Positions 8,305-17,241 of a stretch of DNA of 45,491 nt are shown here, piece by piece; within the stretch, counting starts at the first letter, position 1; each line of letters opens with the position of its first letter. Source of the stretch: a bacterium DOLZORAL124_38_8 (GTDB taxonomy: Bacteria; Patescibacteriota; Gracilibacteria; UBA4473); contig PDQG01000010.1 of NCBI GenBank assembly GCA_002747745.1, positions 1 through 45,491 of the forward strand, in the 5' to 3' direction. The notes beneath the pieces are model-generated. The model worked only from the letters and a program-made list of their open reading frames with translations. It was not told the origin of the DNA and made no database searches. The position numbers and the translations under genes are program-made.

Positions 8305-9171
8305 ATGCCCGAATTACCCGAAGTAGAAACCGTTCGTGCCCAAATAGAACCGCACATCGTTCGTAAAAAAATAACCAAAATAGTCGTAAACAAACCCAAA
8401 CTAACTGGAAACGATGAAGACTTTGAAAAGAAGTTGATCGGCGAATCGTTTACGGGTATTGACCGCATCGGAAAACTTATGATTTTTCGGTTACAAAAAA
8501 ATAGTAACGAAGGGTTACTGGCTCACTTAAAAATGACGGGGCAATTTATTTTTGCTGATGCCGACGGACAACTCGCTGGCGGTGGACACACTATTTCTGA
8601 ATCCGATTTAAATCTCCCCACCAAACATTCTCATATTATTTTTTATTTCGAAGACGGCTCAAAACTCTATTTTAACGATATGCGCCAGTTTGGATACATC
8701 AAGTTTGCGTCTAACCAAAAAATAAACAAAACCATTAATGGTTATGGAATAGAACCTATGACCGATAATTATACTTGGGAGAATTTTAAAAAATTGTTTA
8801 CCAAAAACCGACGCACCAACATTAAAGCGTTTTTATTAAACCAAAAAATCATCTCGGGACTTGGCAATATTTATGTAGACGAAGCTTTATTTAAAGCCAA
8901 AATTCACCCGACCCGACTGGTAAACACTATCACCGAAGCCGAACAAAAAAAACTGTTCCCAGCCTGCGAATCGGTTATGAAAGAAGCCTTAAATAATGGC
9001 GGAACGACGTTTTATAGTTTTACTCGGGCCGATGGCAGCAAAGGAAACCACAGCGATTATTTACTAGTGTTTAACCGCCAAGGCGAACTATGCGTTGATT
9101 GCGACACAGAAATTGAAAAAATAAAATGTGCGGGTCGTGGCACACATTTTTGCCCGAAGTGCCAAGTATAA
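8305..9171 (+). CDS. mutM: Formamidopyrimidine-DNA glycosylase
   Basis: Fpg/MutM removes oxidised purines such as 8-oxoguanine and nicks the strand. The 288 residues start with the obligatory PELPEVETV, where Pro2 is the Schiff-base nucleophile and Glu3 assists. LAHLKMTGQF, a Lys in the ~57 region, the H2TH domain with ISGLGNIYVDEALFKAKIHP, and a C-terminal zinc finger (CVDC...CAGRGTHFCPKC) are all present. Everything needed for activity is visible. It contributes to base-excision repair alongside MutS encoded 25 kb away. A hairpin terminator follows directly. Confidence 0.96.
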   Translation: MPELPEVETVRAQIEPHIVRKKITKIVVNKPKLTGNDEDFEKKLIGESFTGIDRIGKLMIFRLQKNSNEGLLAHLKMTGQFIFADADGQLAGGGHTISESDLNLPTKHSHIIFYFEDGSKLYFNDMRQFGYIKFASNQKINKTINGYGIEPMTDNYTWENFKKLFTKNRRTNIKAFLLNQKIISGLGNIYVDEALFKAKIHPTRLVNTITEAEQKKLFPACESVMKEALNNGGTTFYSFTRADGSKGNHSDYLLVFNRQGELCVDCDTEIEKIKCAGRGTHFCPKCQV

Positions 9172-9173
9172 AA

Positions 9174-9198
9174 AAACGGCTGAGAGCCGTTTTTTTTA
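9174..9198. terminator. Terminator between fpg and the DUF4300 gene
   Basis: Stem ACGGCT / AGCCGT with GAG loop, A-run to the left and eight Ts to the right; suited to both convergent genes. Confidence 0.85.
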
Positions 9199-9219
9199 TA
9201 TTAAAATTTATTCACTATC

Positions 9220-10233
9220 CTAATCAAACAATTCATCATTTTCCATCAAAAATGGCTTGGCAGTTTCTTCACTGACCATATCCCCATACTTTTTCATAAA
9301 ATAGTCTTTTACCTGTGACTTTTTATTGAACAAAATGGCTTGGTAAGGTAAATCAAAACTTAATTTTTCTAAAAAGAGATATTTCCCATCCGATTTAAGC
9401 AAAACCCCAACATGACCAACAAACAAAACATCATCTAAATCGTCGTGATTAATTAACATAACCAATGACATACCTTTAGGAGTTTTAAAACTAATTTGGT
9501 GTTTTTTCCAATAATCCTTCATTGTTTTTACATGTACAGCTTGATCTTTGGTGCGAGGCGTAGGAATCCCTCGAAAGAAAGCCACAAACTTTTTCTTATC
9601 TGTATCCGAAAAAATTGGTTTCGGAAAATTCTCCACCGCTCCATTATCAAACATTAATACTCTATCTTCTTCAGTAACAGGATTTTCATCCTTCACATCT
9701 ATCAAATCACGCAACAAAGAAAAACTCGAAATTCGGCAATTCGTACCCATAAAATCCAAATTATACTGCTCTAATTTTTCTAGATATAATGGATATCCAC
9801 CATCTCGCGATGTATTTTTAAGTTCGACAAAATCCGATGACACCAAACCTTCGTTCTTAACCGCCTTATTAAAGTAATCAACATAGTAGAAGAAATCTTC
9901 AATATTTTTTTCGGCCACTTCGTATTTTGCCAACACATTTTTTACAAAATCTTGCGACTTTTTATCTACCAAATTAGAGTACGTAACTTTGGTTGCTTGT
10001 GGATGATTTTTCTTACAAACTTGTTGCCAATAATCGTCGTACGATTTGTTGTTTTGCGGATACCACGAAAGAACCGCCTCCGTACAACCTTCCAACGTAT
10101 TAAATTTGATATACTGATACAAATACGATGTATATAATTTGGTTCCACCATCTTTGTAATATGTTTCTTGGTAGGGATAAAATGGAACCAACAAGAATAC
10201 GATAAAAACAAACGCCAAAATGTATTTTTTCAT
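9220..10233 (-). CDS. DUF4300-family secreted protein with extra N-terminal module
   Basis: A 337-residue exported protein of unknown function. An N-terminal membrane/signal segment (MKKYILAFVFIVFLLVPFY) is followed by a ~45-residue module with YYKDGGTKLYTSYLYQYIKF and SWYPQNNKSYDDYW, a pattern I know from small secreted Firmicutes proteins. From ~85 on it matches the DUF4300 pattern: TYSNLVDKKSQDFVKNVL, GTNCRISSFSLLRDLI, FFRGIPTPRTKDQAVHVK, DDVLFVGHVGVLL, and the C-terminal AKPFLMENDELFD. Conserved Cys, Asp, His residues could form an active site, but none is established. DUF4300 is mainly known in Firmicutes, so transfer is plausible. It heads the minus-strand accessory block. Confidence 0.7.
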   Translation of the reverse strand: MKKYILAFVFIVFLLVPFYPYQETYYKDGGTKLYTSYLYQYIKFNTLEGCTEAVLSWYPQNNKSYDDYWQQVCKKNHPQATKVTYSNLVDKKSQDFVKNVLAKYEVAEKNIEDFFYYVDYFNKAVKNEGLVSSDFVELKNTSRDGGYPLYLEKLEQYNLDFMGTNCRISSFSLLRDLIDVKDENPVTEEDRVLMFDNGAVENFPKPIFSDTDKKKFVAFFRGIPTPRTKDQAVHVKTMKDYWKKHQISFKTPKGMSLVMLINHDDLDDVLFVGHVGVLLKSDGKYLFLEKLSFDLPYQAILFNKKSQVKDYFMKKYGDMVSEETAKPFLMENDELFD

Positions 10234-10400
10234 AGTTATCTAATACTAAAATTATTTCACGGGTGTTTTACGCTTTTTAGAAAAATTTCGCAACAAAATT
10301 ATCAAAGATACTACACATACCAATGCCGAAAAAAAATAACATAATATAAATATTATACTCGCTATAACAAGGAAATGATCCTTCCTCTATAATATAAAAT

Positions 10401-10601
10401 TTAATTTTTATACTCGAGAATATCTCCAGGCTGGCAGTCTAATGCTTGGCAGATAGTTTCGAGGGTGCTAAAGCGTATGGCCTTAGCTTTGTTGTTCTTC
10501 AAAATTGAGATATTGGCGATAGTGATGCCAACCTTCTCGGATAATTCGGTAACACTCATTTTCCGTTTGGCAAGCATGACGTCTAAATTAACAATAATCA
10601 T
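10401..10601 (-). CDS. Cro/CI-type helix-turn-helix regulator (YozG-like)
   Basis: A 66-residue single-domain DNA-binding protein. The pattern MLAKRKMSVTELSEKVGITIANISILKNNKAKAIRFSTLETICQALDCQPGDIL is the compact XRE fold typical of YozG-like regulators. It starts 7 bp after the stop of a DUF2975 membrane gene on the same strand; this pairing is common in Firmicutes and suggests the two act together, the membrane protein perhaps controlling the regulator. Targets are unknown. Confidence 0.85.
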   Translation of the reverse strand: MIIVNLDVMLAKRKMSVTELSEKVGITIANISILKNNKAKAIRFSTLETICQALDCQPGDILEYKN

Positions 10602-10608
10602 GGTGGTA

Positions 10609-11085
10609 TTAAATGGTTAGTTCGTTTTCTTGTTTGTAGAGGGACGCGTCAGAAATAATTTTATGAATTACAAAGGTTATGGCAGTAAAAATGACAACCG
10701 ACATCTCTCCACCAATGAGAATATAACCAACTAGGTGTTTGATGGCATCAATCATGACTAAATAGATAGCTAAGACCGTGATAATACAGATGGTTGTTAT
10801 AGATACCCCCATGATAACTTTTAATGCTTGGAGAAATTTTGTTGTAAATACCTGTCCTTTATCAAACAGCACTAATAAATATATTATTGTAGCAAATCCA
10901 GCAATTAACAGTGTGCATAGAGTCTTACCGATTATCAACAAGTTATCTTTGGCATGAACTAGTTCAGGATAAGTTTCTACTGCTTGATTCGCTATTACGG
11001 GAAGGAAGTATATCATCGTAAGAATTAAACCAACAATAAAAATTAATAGTAAAAATTTAACTAAATGGGATAAAATATTTTTCAT
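10609..11085 (-). CDS. DUF2975 membrane protein
   Basis: A 158-residue protein with four predicted membrane helices (about 7-30, 50-72, 88-112 and 118-142) and a short polar C-terminus. The motif FDKGQVFTTKFLQALKVI between helices two and three is characteristic of DUF2975. It forms a two-gene unit with the downstream HTH gene (7-bp gap) and has its own TTGACA promoter. Role unknown; the partner regulator suggests envelope sensing or a signalling pair. Confidence 0.75.
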   Translation of the reverse strand: MKNILSHLVKFLLLIFIVGLILTMIYFLPVIANQAVETYPELVHAKDNLLIIGKTLCTLLIAGFATIIYLLVLFDKGQVFTTKFLQALKVIMGVSITTICIITVLAIYLVMIDAIKHLVGYILIGGEMSVVIFTAITFVIHKIISDASLYKQENELTI

Positions 11086-11113
11086 GTGAGAAAATTTATT
11101 AACTTACGAACAC

Positions 11114-11141
11114 AGTTTATTATTTTTTTATTGTTTGTCAA
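11114..11141 (-). promoter_or_regulatory. Promoter of the DUF2975-HTH pair
   Basis: On the minus strand a perfect TTGACA (11141-11136), 16-bp spacer and TAAACT (11119-11114), about 30 bp upstream of the DUF2975 ATG. Confidence 0.55.
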
Positions 11142-11220
11142 TAAATATTTATTTTAAAAAAATAAAAAAACTCCGTAATTTACGAAGCTTTTATAGTAGA
11201 TTTTGAACTATTTAAGTAAC

Positions 11221-11697
11221 TTATTCTTTTGGAATGTTATGAGTTGTATTAATTGTTGTATTATTATTCATAAAAGCATTGATTGAAAAAAGGTTGATTA
11301 CAAACAAAATAGCAATTATTGAAAAAATACTTACTAAAATAGTGATCACGATCTTCCAGCTGTTTGTTATCTTGTAGCTATTATGATTCGGTCGCAACAA
11401 TCCTCCCAATAATGCTCCCAAGGCTGCTAATATTCCATAGATAAGTCCATAGACACTCGCCGATTGATTGTAAAAAATCGGAATTGTTGATACAAAACAT
11501 AATCCAATAACCACCGGATATTCCCAATGCCATCGGTTTTTTACACCAAATACTATCGAATTAATAAAAATTATTATGGGAATAATTAGTAATAACACCA
11601 ACATACCTAATCCAGTATCTCGAATTAATAAGGGCACAATATAAAATGCTACTGCAGGTGCGATAAGGTATAAAAGTTTTTTTGGTTGAAAATTCAT
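11221..11697 (-). CDS. Hypothetical multi-pass membrane protein
   Basis: 158 residues with five likely membrane helices. The segment VKNRWHWEYPVVIG and the following FYNQSASVYGLIYGILAALGALLGGL resemble short uncharacterised Firmicutes membrane proteins, but I cannot name a family. The N-terminus is basic (NFQPKK), the C-terminus is a Thr/Asn-rich tail. It starts 29 bp after the large lipoprotein gene on the same strand and is probably co-transcribed with it. Confidence 0.6.
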   Translation of the reverse strand: MNFQPKKLLYLIAPAVAFYIVPLLIRDTGLGMLVLLLIIPIIIFINSIVFGVKNRWHWEYPVVIGLCFVSTIPIFYNQSASVYGLIYGILAALGALLGGLLRPNHNSYKITNSWKIVITILVSIFSIIAILFVINLFSINAFMNNNTTINTTHNIPKE

Positions 11698-11726
11698 TTT
11701 ATAAATAATTAAAAATTAAAAATTTT

Positions 11727-14606
11727 TTATTCTGTCGCTTGTTGAATATTTTTACACTTTTCTCCACATTCATCTACTACATCAAAAATGGCATCAATCT
11801 TTGGTTCGGTTGTGCGATAATGTGTTCCATCTGATAATTCTAAATGTACTTCCAAAGAGTGATATTGGGAAGTGTCTTTCACGTCTCCAGAATTAATAAT
11901 TTTTACCGCTTCTTCCCAATTAATCGGATGGCCCTTTTCTAAATATTGAATAAAATCCTGCAAGAATTTCGCAATCAAATCATCTTGTTTTCGTAACGGT
12001 TCATCAGCAATAAATTTCTTGCTTTGGCTTAATTCAGTTGCCACTCTTTGCTTTAATTTTTGCAACAAATCAAAATCCGTCATACGACGTTGTTGTAAAA
12101 CTTTTAAAACTGGAATGCGATCAATATAGTAAAAAATATCTTCTGGATTGTTATATTGGTGATCGGAAGCAAGTAGAATCGGCGCAAAAGTTTGGGCATC
12201 GATACTATTTATAAGTTCATCCGTGGTCATCGCTTCCAATTCTTCAATTTCTGAGTTTCCGGCGATTTCCTCCTCTACCGCTTCTTCACTATCCCAACAA
12301 GTAATTTCTAAATCTGCTTCAGGAATACACTCCGATTTTGGGTCGTAACACTGGGAACCATCAGGTCGTTCTCCGAAATTTACCAAACAATTGCTATTTC
12401 CTTTTTGGTAAAATTTACGCCAACCAAAAATCTCCGAAAATTCCATGCTGTGTTCTGAAACTTCGTGCCAATTTTGTTGCACAAAATCATTATTATCTGC
12501 CGGAAAATCCATTCGTGGGACATCTTTAATGCTTACCTTATAGGCGTTTTTAATTTCCATATCTTCCCCAAATACATTGGTTTTAAAACTGTATTTTTCA
12601 ATTTTGGGGTTGCTGTCTCCTAAAAATGGATTGATTAAAATTTCATTTTCTAGTCTTTCCTTGGCGGTTGGATGAAGATTTTTCTCGGGCATTTTGAATT
12701 CCGTTGCCACGGTAAATTCTTCATTTTTATCATTAAAAAATTTGCGTAAAATTTGATAACGACCCGCTTCTAAATCATTAAAATAATCGGCAAACTTAAT
12801 TTTTTTCTCAATCTCAATATTTTGCGAAAGTTTATAAGCAACATCATCAAAACCAATCCCTTCTTTAAACGGCACTTCTACCCATTTATTTTTCACAAAA
12901 TGTCGTAATTCAAACGCTTCGCCGTAATATAATTTTTCTTTACTACGATTGAGATAAGAAACTTCTACAAATTGATACGGCACGAATTTGTTAATTTTAG
13001 TTTTGATGGAGGTTCTCGTGTATTTTTTATCAAGATTCCCTAATTTGACCTCATCCCAACACGCCAACGATAAATTTCCCTTTTTTCCATCAAAACTTTG
13101 GGCTTTGGCTAAACAATAAATATCGTCCTTGTTATACACTCGTTGCCAAGAATAGACACCAAAAGCGTCCCACGAAAAGGAGTTAACTACTTCCCAACCG
13201 TTATCGAGAAAAACATTTTTCTCTCTCGTAAATTGACGTAAATCAACATCGCTCGCCATGGTGACCAAACTATGATCGATTTCAATATTTTCTTTGGGCG
13301 TCGTTTTCCCTTCAAATATTTCCGAAAATTTAAAATCTAAAGCTTTCAAAATTTCATTTTGCAAAACATCTTTCGTTTTTTCTCTCGCTAATTGTTTGAC
13401 ATCAGTAGCCATTGGTTCGTGCGTCGGATTTCCATTCCCATCAATAGGATACTGTGAAAGTTCGTCTGTTACTTCTCCTTGAAACTTGGGAAAAATTACT
13501 TCACGAGGATGAGTGGTAAATTCAGGTAAAATAGCTTCATTGTAACTAAATTTACCGTCTTTTACGCCCCAAAAAGCCAATCGTCCATCGGTACCTAATT
13601 GCAAATTAAACGCTCCTGGTTCACAACAACGATCATGAATAATGTCATCAAAAGAAGTTTGGTAAATTCGTCCATCTAAATAGTATTGAATTTTTGAGTC
13701 TTCCTCTTGTTTGAAGAAATAAAAGATTTTTCCATTCAAGTTATGTAAAGCAAAAGCTTCCGCTACGGCTACTTCTTCGCCATTATGGATAAGTCTCGTA
13801 TGAAATTTTACATCCTGAGTTGTTATATAACTGGTAGAGGTCTGAGGAAATTTATTTTCATCATATAACATCCACCATTCATCGCCTTTATTTACAATAT
13901 TTTTAAATGGTTCTTCGACAATAAAAACCGTTTTGCTACTTTCATAAATCTTTTCACCGTTTTTCATTACCAGATAAAAATCACCATTTTCACCGCCACT
14001 TTTTTGTTTCACTTCAAAATCGCCCGCTCTTTTACTCGTTTTAGCATGTGGCAAATTTTGGTAAAAAGCTTTTCCTTTCGTTTTTATTTGCCCAAAGAGA
14101 GGATGACTCGTATTTAAACTTTTATCTCCTTCATATTTCCCGCCTGGAAAACTGCGGTGCATTGAAAAAGAATCGGTTAATTTAGTGGTGACTTCTTTGC
14201 CGTTAATACTAATTTTTTGCGTATCTAAAAATTTAATATCAAATGATTCGTCCAGCGGAATCCCATTGGTATAATAACCAAAATCAGTTTCGTACGTTTT
14301 ATTCCCCATCATGTATTTAATCCCGTACGAACCATCACTTTTACTTGGCAAACAATCATTCATCAGATTGGTCACACCCAAAGTAACACTTTCTTTGTCC
14401 TCTGGTTTTAAAATTTCTTCAAAACTAACTAAATTACAAGGTTTATTCTCGGCTTTAATCGTCGCATTATAGACATTTTCTTCGGTTTTGTTTTCTACTT
14501 GAAACGTCACCTGAGATGGCGATAGACATCCCGTCAAAATAGTGCTAACCGTTAAAACCAATAAAAATGTTTTTATCGCTGATAATTGAAATCTTGGATT
14601 CTTCAT
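11727..14606 (-). CDS. Large (959 aa) lipoprotein of unknown function
   Basis: The chosen ATG gives a clear lipoprotein signal (MKNPRFQLSAIKTFLLVLTV then STILTGC), so the protein is exported and anchored through Cys. Upstream in-frame codons would spoil this signal. The mature part has no further membrane segment. Two related stretches, around residues 495-550 (WEVVNSFSWDAFGVYSW ... LSLACWDE) and 745-805 (WHEVSEHSMEFSEIFGW ... LEITCWDSEE), look like an internal duplication. The last ~150 residues are helical and charged. No enzyme motif is recognisable. It is the largest gene of the window and the first of a two-gene unit. Confidence 0.6.
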   Translation of the reverse strand: MKNPRFQLSAIKTFLLVLTVSTILTGCLSPSQVTFQVENKTEENVYNATIKAENKPCNLVSFEEILKPEDKESVTLGVTNLMNDCLPSKSDGSYGIKYMMGNKTYETDFGYYTNGIPLDESFDIKFLDTQKISINGKEVTTKLTDSFSMHRSFPGGKYEGDKSLNTSHPLFGQIKTKGKAFYQNLPHAKTSKRAGDFEVKQKSGGENGDFYLVMKNGEKIYESSKTVFIVEEPFKNIVNKGDEWWMLYDENKFPQTSTSYITTQDVKFHTRLIHNGEEVAVAEAFALHNLNGKIFYFFKQEEDSKIQYYLDGRIYQTSFDDIIHDRCCEPGAFNLQLGTDGRLAFWGVKDGKFSYNEAILPEFTTHPREVIFPKFQGEVTDELSQYPIDGNGNPTHEPMATDVKQLAREKTKDVLQNEILKALDFKFSEIFEGKTTPKENIEIDHSLVTMASDVDLRQFTREKNVFLDNGWEVVNSFSWDAFGVYSWQRVYNKDDIYCLAKAQSFDGKKGNLSLACWDEVKLGNLDKKYTRTSIKTKINKFVPYQFVEVSYLNRSKEKLYYGEAFELRHFVKNKWVEVPFKEGIGFDDVAYKLSQNIEIEKKIKFADYFNDLEAGRYQILRKFFNDKNEEFTVATEFKMPEKNLHPTAKERLENEILINPFLGDSNPKIEKYSFKTNVFGEDMEIKNAYKVSIKDVPRMDFPADNNDFVQQNWHEVSEHSMEFSEIFGWRKFYQKGNSNCLVNFGERPDGSQCYDPKSECIPEADLEITCWDSEEAVEEEIAGNSEIEELEAMTTDELINSIDAQTFAPILLASDHQYNNPEDIFYYIDRIPVLKVLQQRRMTDFDLLQKLKQRVATELSQSKKFIADEPLRKQDDLIAKFLQDFIQYLEKGHPINWEEAVKIINSGDVKDTSQYHSLEVHLELSDGTHYRTTEPKIDAIFDVVDECGEKCKNIQQATE

Positions 14607-14729
14607 AGTATAATAGTATAAAAAAGAAAAACAGAAAAAGAATCGTACATACAAACGGAACGATACTCTATTGCCTTTGATTCTGTCACAACCAAAAAGC
14701 AAATGCAAATAAATTAAATATAAAAAACT

Positions 14730-14758
14730 TTGACCCTAAACCGAATCCATTTTATACT
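14730..14758 (+). promoter_or_regulatory. Promoter of the thrS leader
   Basis: TTGACC (14730-14735), 17-bp spacer, TATACT (14753-14758). Predicted transcription start is at ~14765, only about 4 nt before the leader-peptide ATG. Confidence 0.65.
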
Positions 14759-14768
14759 AGCCCCGAAA

Positions 14769-14810
14769 ATGAAAAATACAACCACCACAACCACAACCAT
14801 CACCGAATAA
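14769..14810 (+). CDS. Threonine-rich leader peptide of thrS
   Basis: A 13-codon frame, MKNTTTTTTTITE, with eight Thr codons (seven in a row) and a TAA stop, placed between a good promoter and thrS. This is the architecture of attenuation leader peptides such as the thr operon leader of E. coli: ribosome stalling at Thr codons reports low charged tRNA-Thr. The stop lies inside the first of three overlapping hairpins (see the attenuator entry). The match between the amino acid in the leader and the synthetase downstream makes chance unlikely. Confidence 0.8.
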   Translation: MKNTTTTTTTITE

Positions 14811-14870
14811 ATTTCGGAGGTTTTGTTTGTGTCAACAAATAAACCTCTCTCACAAAGAGGCTATTTTTTA
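14803..14870 (+). promoter_or_regulatory. Attenuator of thrS
   Basis: Four segments can pair alternately. 1:2 is CCGAA (14803-14807) with TTCGG (14813-14817). 2:3 is GAGGTTT (14817-14823) with AAACCTC (14841-14847), extended by GTTTG (14825-14829) with CAAAT (14836-14840). 3:4 is CCTCT (14844-14848) with AGAGG (14856-14860), followed by CTA and six Ts: a short terminator. 2:3 excludes both 1:2 and 3:4. The terminator stem is only 5 bp, so termination may be partial. Confidence 0.65.
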
Positions 14871-14882
14871 ATCAGAAAAAAG

Positions 14883-16628
14883 ATGTGTGATTGCTTAGAA
14901 ACGCTCCGACGGCACACCGCCAGCCATGTAATGTCAGCAGCGGTAAAAATGATTTGGCCCGAGGCTTTGCGAGGAGTTGGACCATGGACCGATACAGGAT
15001 TTTATCAAGATTTTGATTTTTTAGGCGAAACCGTGAGCGAAAAAGATTTCAAAAAAATCGAGAAAAAAATGCGTTGGATTATCAACAAAGATTTTAAAGT
15101 AGTAAGCCAAATTATCACCCCCGAAGAAGCCCGAGCCGAGTTTGGGTACGATAAATACAAAATGGAACTGATTGAAGAATTTGTTGCCCGAGGTGACGAA
15201 TTATCGGTGTATGATTTTGTAGCCGAAGACGGACGAGTTACTTACAGAGATTTGTGTGCGGGTCCGCATCTAGAATCAACGGGAAAAGTTGGAGTGGTAA
15301 AATTGATGAAAATTGCTGGATCGTACTGGCGAGGAGACGAAAACCGAGAAAACTTAACTCGAATTTATGGCGTAGCGTTTGAAACCAAACAACAATTAGA
15401 AGACTACGAAAAGTTTCTTGAAGAGGCCGCCAAACGAGATCACCGAAAAATCGGAAAAGAACTCGGATTGTTTACTTTCTCTGACTTAGTTGGTTCTGGG
15501 TTACCATTGTTTACACCTAAGGGGGCCTTTATTCGAAACAAAATCGAAGAAACTATTATGGATTTCCAAACCCCTTTTGGGTTCGAAAAAGTTCATATTC
15601 CACACATTACCAAAAAAGATTTATACGAAACTTCAGGACACTGGCAAAAATATAAAGACGACTTATTCCACGTAAAAGGAAAAGGCGACACAGAGTTTGT
15701 GATGAAGCCGATGAATTGCCCACACCACGCCCAAATTTTTGCGTCTGAAATGCGTAGTTACCGCGATTTACCAATTCGGTACGCCGAAACCACTACCTGT
15801 TACCGCGACGAACAACCAGGAGAATTGTTAGGATTATCACGGGTACGAAGCCTTACTCAAGATGACGGACACGTTTTTTGTCGCATCGCACAAGTCGGAC
15901 AAGAAGCCGAAAATTTGGTGGAAGTAATTAAATCATTCTACACCAAACTTGGTATGTTTAACGAGGGTGATTTTTGGGTGTCATTATCCGTTCGAGATCC
16001 AGAAAAACCAGAAAAATACATGGGAGATCCCGCCGATTGGGATAAAGCCGAAGCCTTTTTGGAATCAGTGGCGCAAAACAAAAACCTTCCTTTCAAACGA
16101 GTAGAAGGCGAAGCGGCCTTTTATGGTCCCAAACTCGACTTTCAGTTTAAAGATGCCTTAGGACGAGAATGGCAATTAGCCACCATTCAAATTGATTTTG
16201 TCCAACCAAAAAACTTTGGACTCGAATACACCAACGAACAAGGCGAAAAAGAACAACCAGTTATGATTCATCGAGCCATTGCTGGAAGTTTAGAGCGATT
16301 TATGAGCGTTATTATCGAACATTTTGCCGGTGCGTTCCCTGCTTGGCTAGCCCCAGTGCAAGCCCACATTATTCCGGTCAATCAAGCGCATGAAGATTTT
16401 GCTTATGATTTAGCCAAAAAACTAAAACAACAAGGTGCCCGAACCGAAGTATACGATTCAACCAACAGCCTCGGAAAACGAGTCCGAAACTGCCAAACAG
16501 GAAAAATTCCGTTTGCCATTATTATTGGAGACAAAGAAATGGAATCTGGCAACTTAACGATTCGAAAATACGGAGAACAAAAAGATACGGTTGTGTCGAT
16601 TAACGAATTTTTAGAATTATTGAAATAA
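14883..16628 (+). CDS. thrS: Threonine-tRNA ligase lacking the TGS domain
   Basis: Class II synthetase charging tRNA-Thr. The 581 residues begin directly with the second additional (editing) domain: HTASHV, later RDLCAGPHLESTGKVG. The catalytic core has RNKIEETIMDFQTPFGFEKVHIPHI, NCPHHAQIF, YRDEQPGELLGLSRVRSLTQDDGHVFC (motif 2) and MIHRAIAGSLERFMSVIIEHFAGAFPAWLAP (motif 3), then the anticodon-binding domain. The usual ~60-residue N-terminal TGS domain is absent, as in many small genomes. The start at 14883 lies just beyond the attenuator. Expression is predicted to follow threonyl-tRNA charging. Confidence 0.95.
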   Translation: MCDCLETLRRHTASHVMSAAVKMIWPEALRGVGPWTDTGFYQDFDFLGETVSEKDFKKIEKKMRWIINKDFKVVSQIITPEEARAEFGYDKYKMELIEEFVARGDELSVYDFVAEDGRVTYRDLCAGPHLESTGKVGVVKLMKIAGSYWRGDENRENLTRIYGVAFETKQQLEDYEKFLEEAAKRDHRKIGKELGLFTFSDLVGSGLPLFTPKGAFIRNKIEETIMDFQTPFGFEKVHIPHITKKDLYETSGHWQKYKDDLFHVKGKGDTEFVMKPMNCPHHAQIFASEMRSYRDLPIRYAETTTCYRDEQPGELLGLSRVRSLTQDDGHVFCRIAQVGQEAENLVEVIKSFYTKLGMFNEGDFWVSLSVRDPEKPEKYMGDPADWDKAEAFLESVAQNKNLPFKRVEGEAAFYGPKLDFQFKDALGREWQLATIQIDFVQPKNFGLEYTNEQGEKEQPVMIHRAIAGSLERFMSVIIEHFAGAFPAWLAPVQAHIIPVNQAHEDFAYDLAKKLKQQGARTEVYDSTNSLGKRVRNCQTGKIPFAIIIGDKEMESGNLTIRKYGEQKDTVVSINEFLELLK

Positions 16629-16653
16629 ACTATCAACCACACCTCCGATAAGA

Positions 16654-16720
16654 GTCATTCTCGCTTCGTCAAGAATCTAAATGTATATAAAACGACTCTT
16701 GACAGAGCCAGAGTGACAGG
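16654..16720. repeat. Degenerate copy of the dispersed hairpin repeat
   Basis: GTCATTCTCGCTTCGTCAAG and the following GAATCT match the left end of the composite repeats at 41500 and 45054 (stem ATTCT / AGAAT). The right part (16692-16720) reads like an inverted version. It lies in the gap after thrS. Confidence 0.45.
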
Positions 16721-16732
16721 GATAGTTAAAAG

Positions 16733-16768
16733 AAAAAAACTTACCCCAATTGGGTAAGTTTTTTTTAT
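16733..16768. terminator. Bidirectional terminator between thrS and the next minus-strand gene
   Basis: Stem ACTTACCC / GGGTAAGT, loop CAATT, seven As before and eight Ts after. Confidence 0.85.
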
Positions 16769-16777
16769 AGCAAAAGT

Positions 16778-17098
16778 CTATTTCCTTATTTTTTCTGCTT
16801 TTACTTCTGTTTTTGGTGCTTCCGCTTTTTTCAAACAAGCCGTATTAACCAATTCAACTTTTGCTTGCCCTAAATTCAAAGGAAAGGCTTTACATTCTTT
16901 GTTATTGGCAGCTTTAAATACTTCTGAGTAAGCTTGTACCATTCCGTTTTGAGCTCCGTCTTGCAACCCAGCTTGGTATGAAACAGACAAACCAAATCGG
17001 TACAACATAAACAATACAAATGGAACTGAAAACACAATCCACAACACGGTTAACACATTTCCAACCGTCCAGTCTTTTTTGGCAAAAGGATTTTTCAT
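16778..17098 (-). CDS. Hypothetical single-pass membrane protein
   Basis: A 106-residue protein with a basic N-terminus (MKNPFAKKDW), one membrane helix (~13-35, VLTVLWIVFSVPFVLFML), then an extracytoplasmic segment with two cysteines (~70 and ~88, NKECKAFP and NTACLKK) that could form a disulfide, and a Lys/Glu-rich tail. No family recognised. It is divergent from the ABC-F gene. Confidence 0.55.
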   Translation of the reverse strand: MKNPFAKKDWTVGNVLTVLWIVFSVPFVLFMLYRFGLSVSYQAGLQDGAQNGMVQAYSEVFKAANNKECKAFPLNLGQAKVELVNTACLKKAEAPKTEVKAEKIRK

Positions 17099-17241
17099 AA
17101 TTTAAATATTAAAAAATAAATTCCATTCAAATATATTTATTAACCCGATTTTTGGCAAACAATCTCACTTGCCAAATACAAAAAAGACCGAACTTATACA
17201 ACGTTGCGTTAATTCTAAAAAGCAATATTTTGTTATACGAT

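Noticed and set aside
10252..10383. Possible small membrane peptide upstream of the DUF4300 gene on the minus strand (ends LRNFSKKRKTPVK, TAA)
   Set aside because: It has a hydrophobic stretch and basic tail but no ATG, GTG or well-placed TTG start after its upstream TAG, so I cannot support translation.
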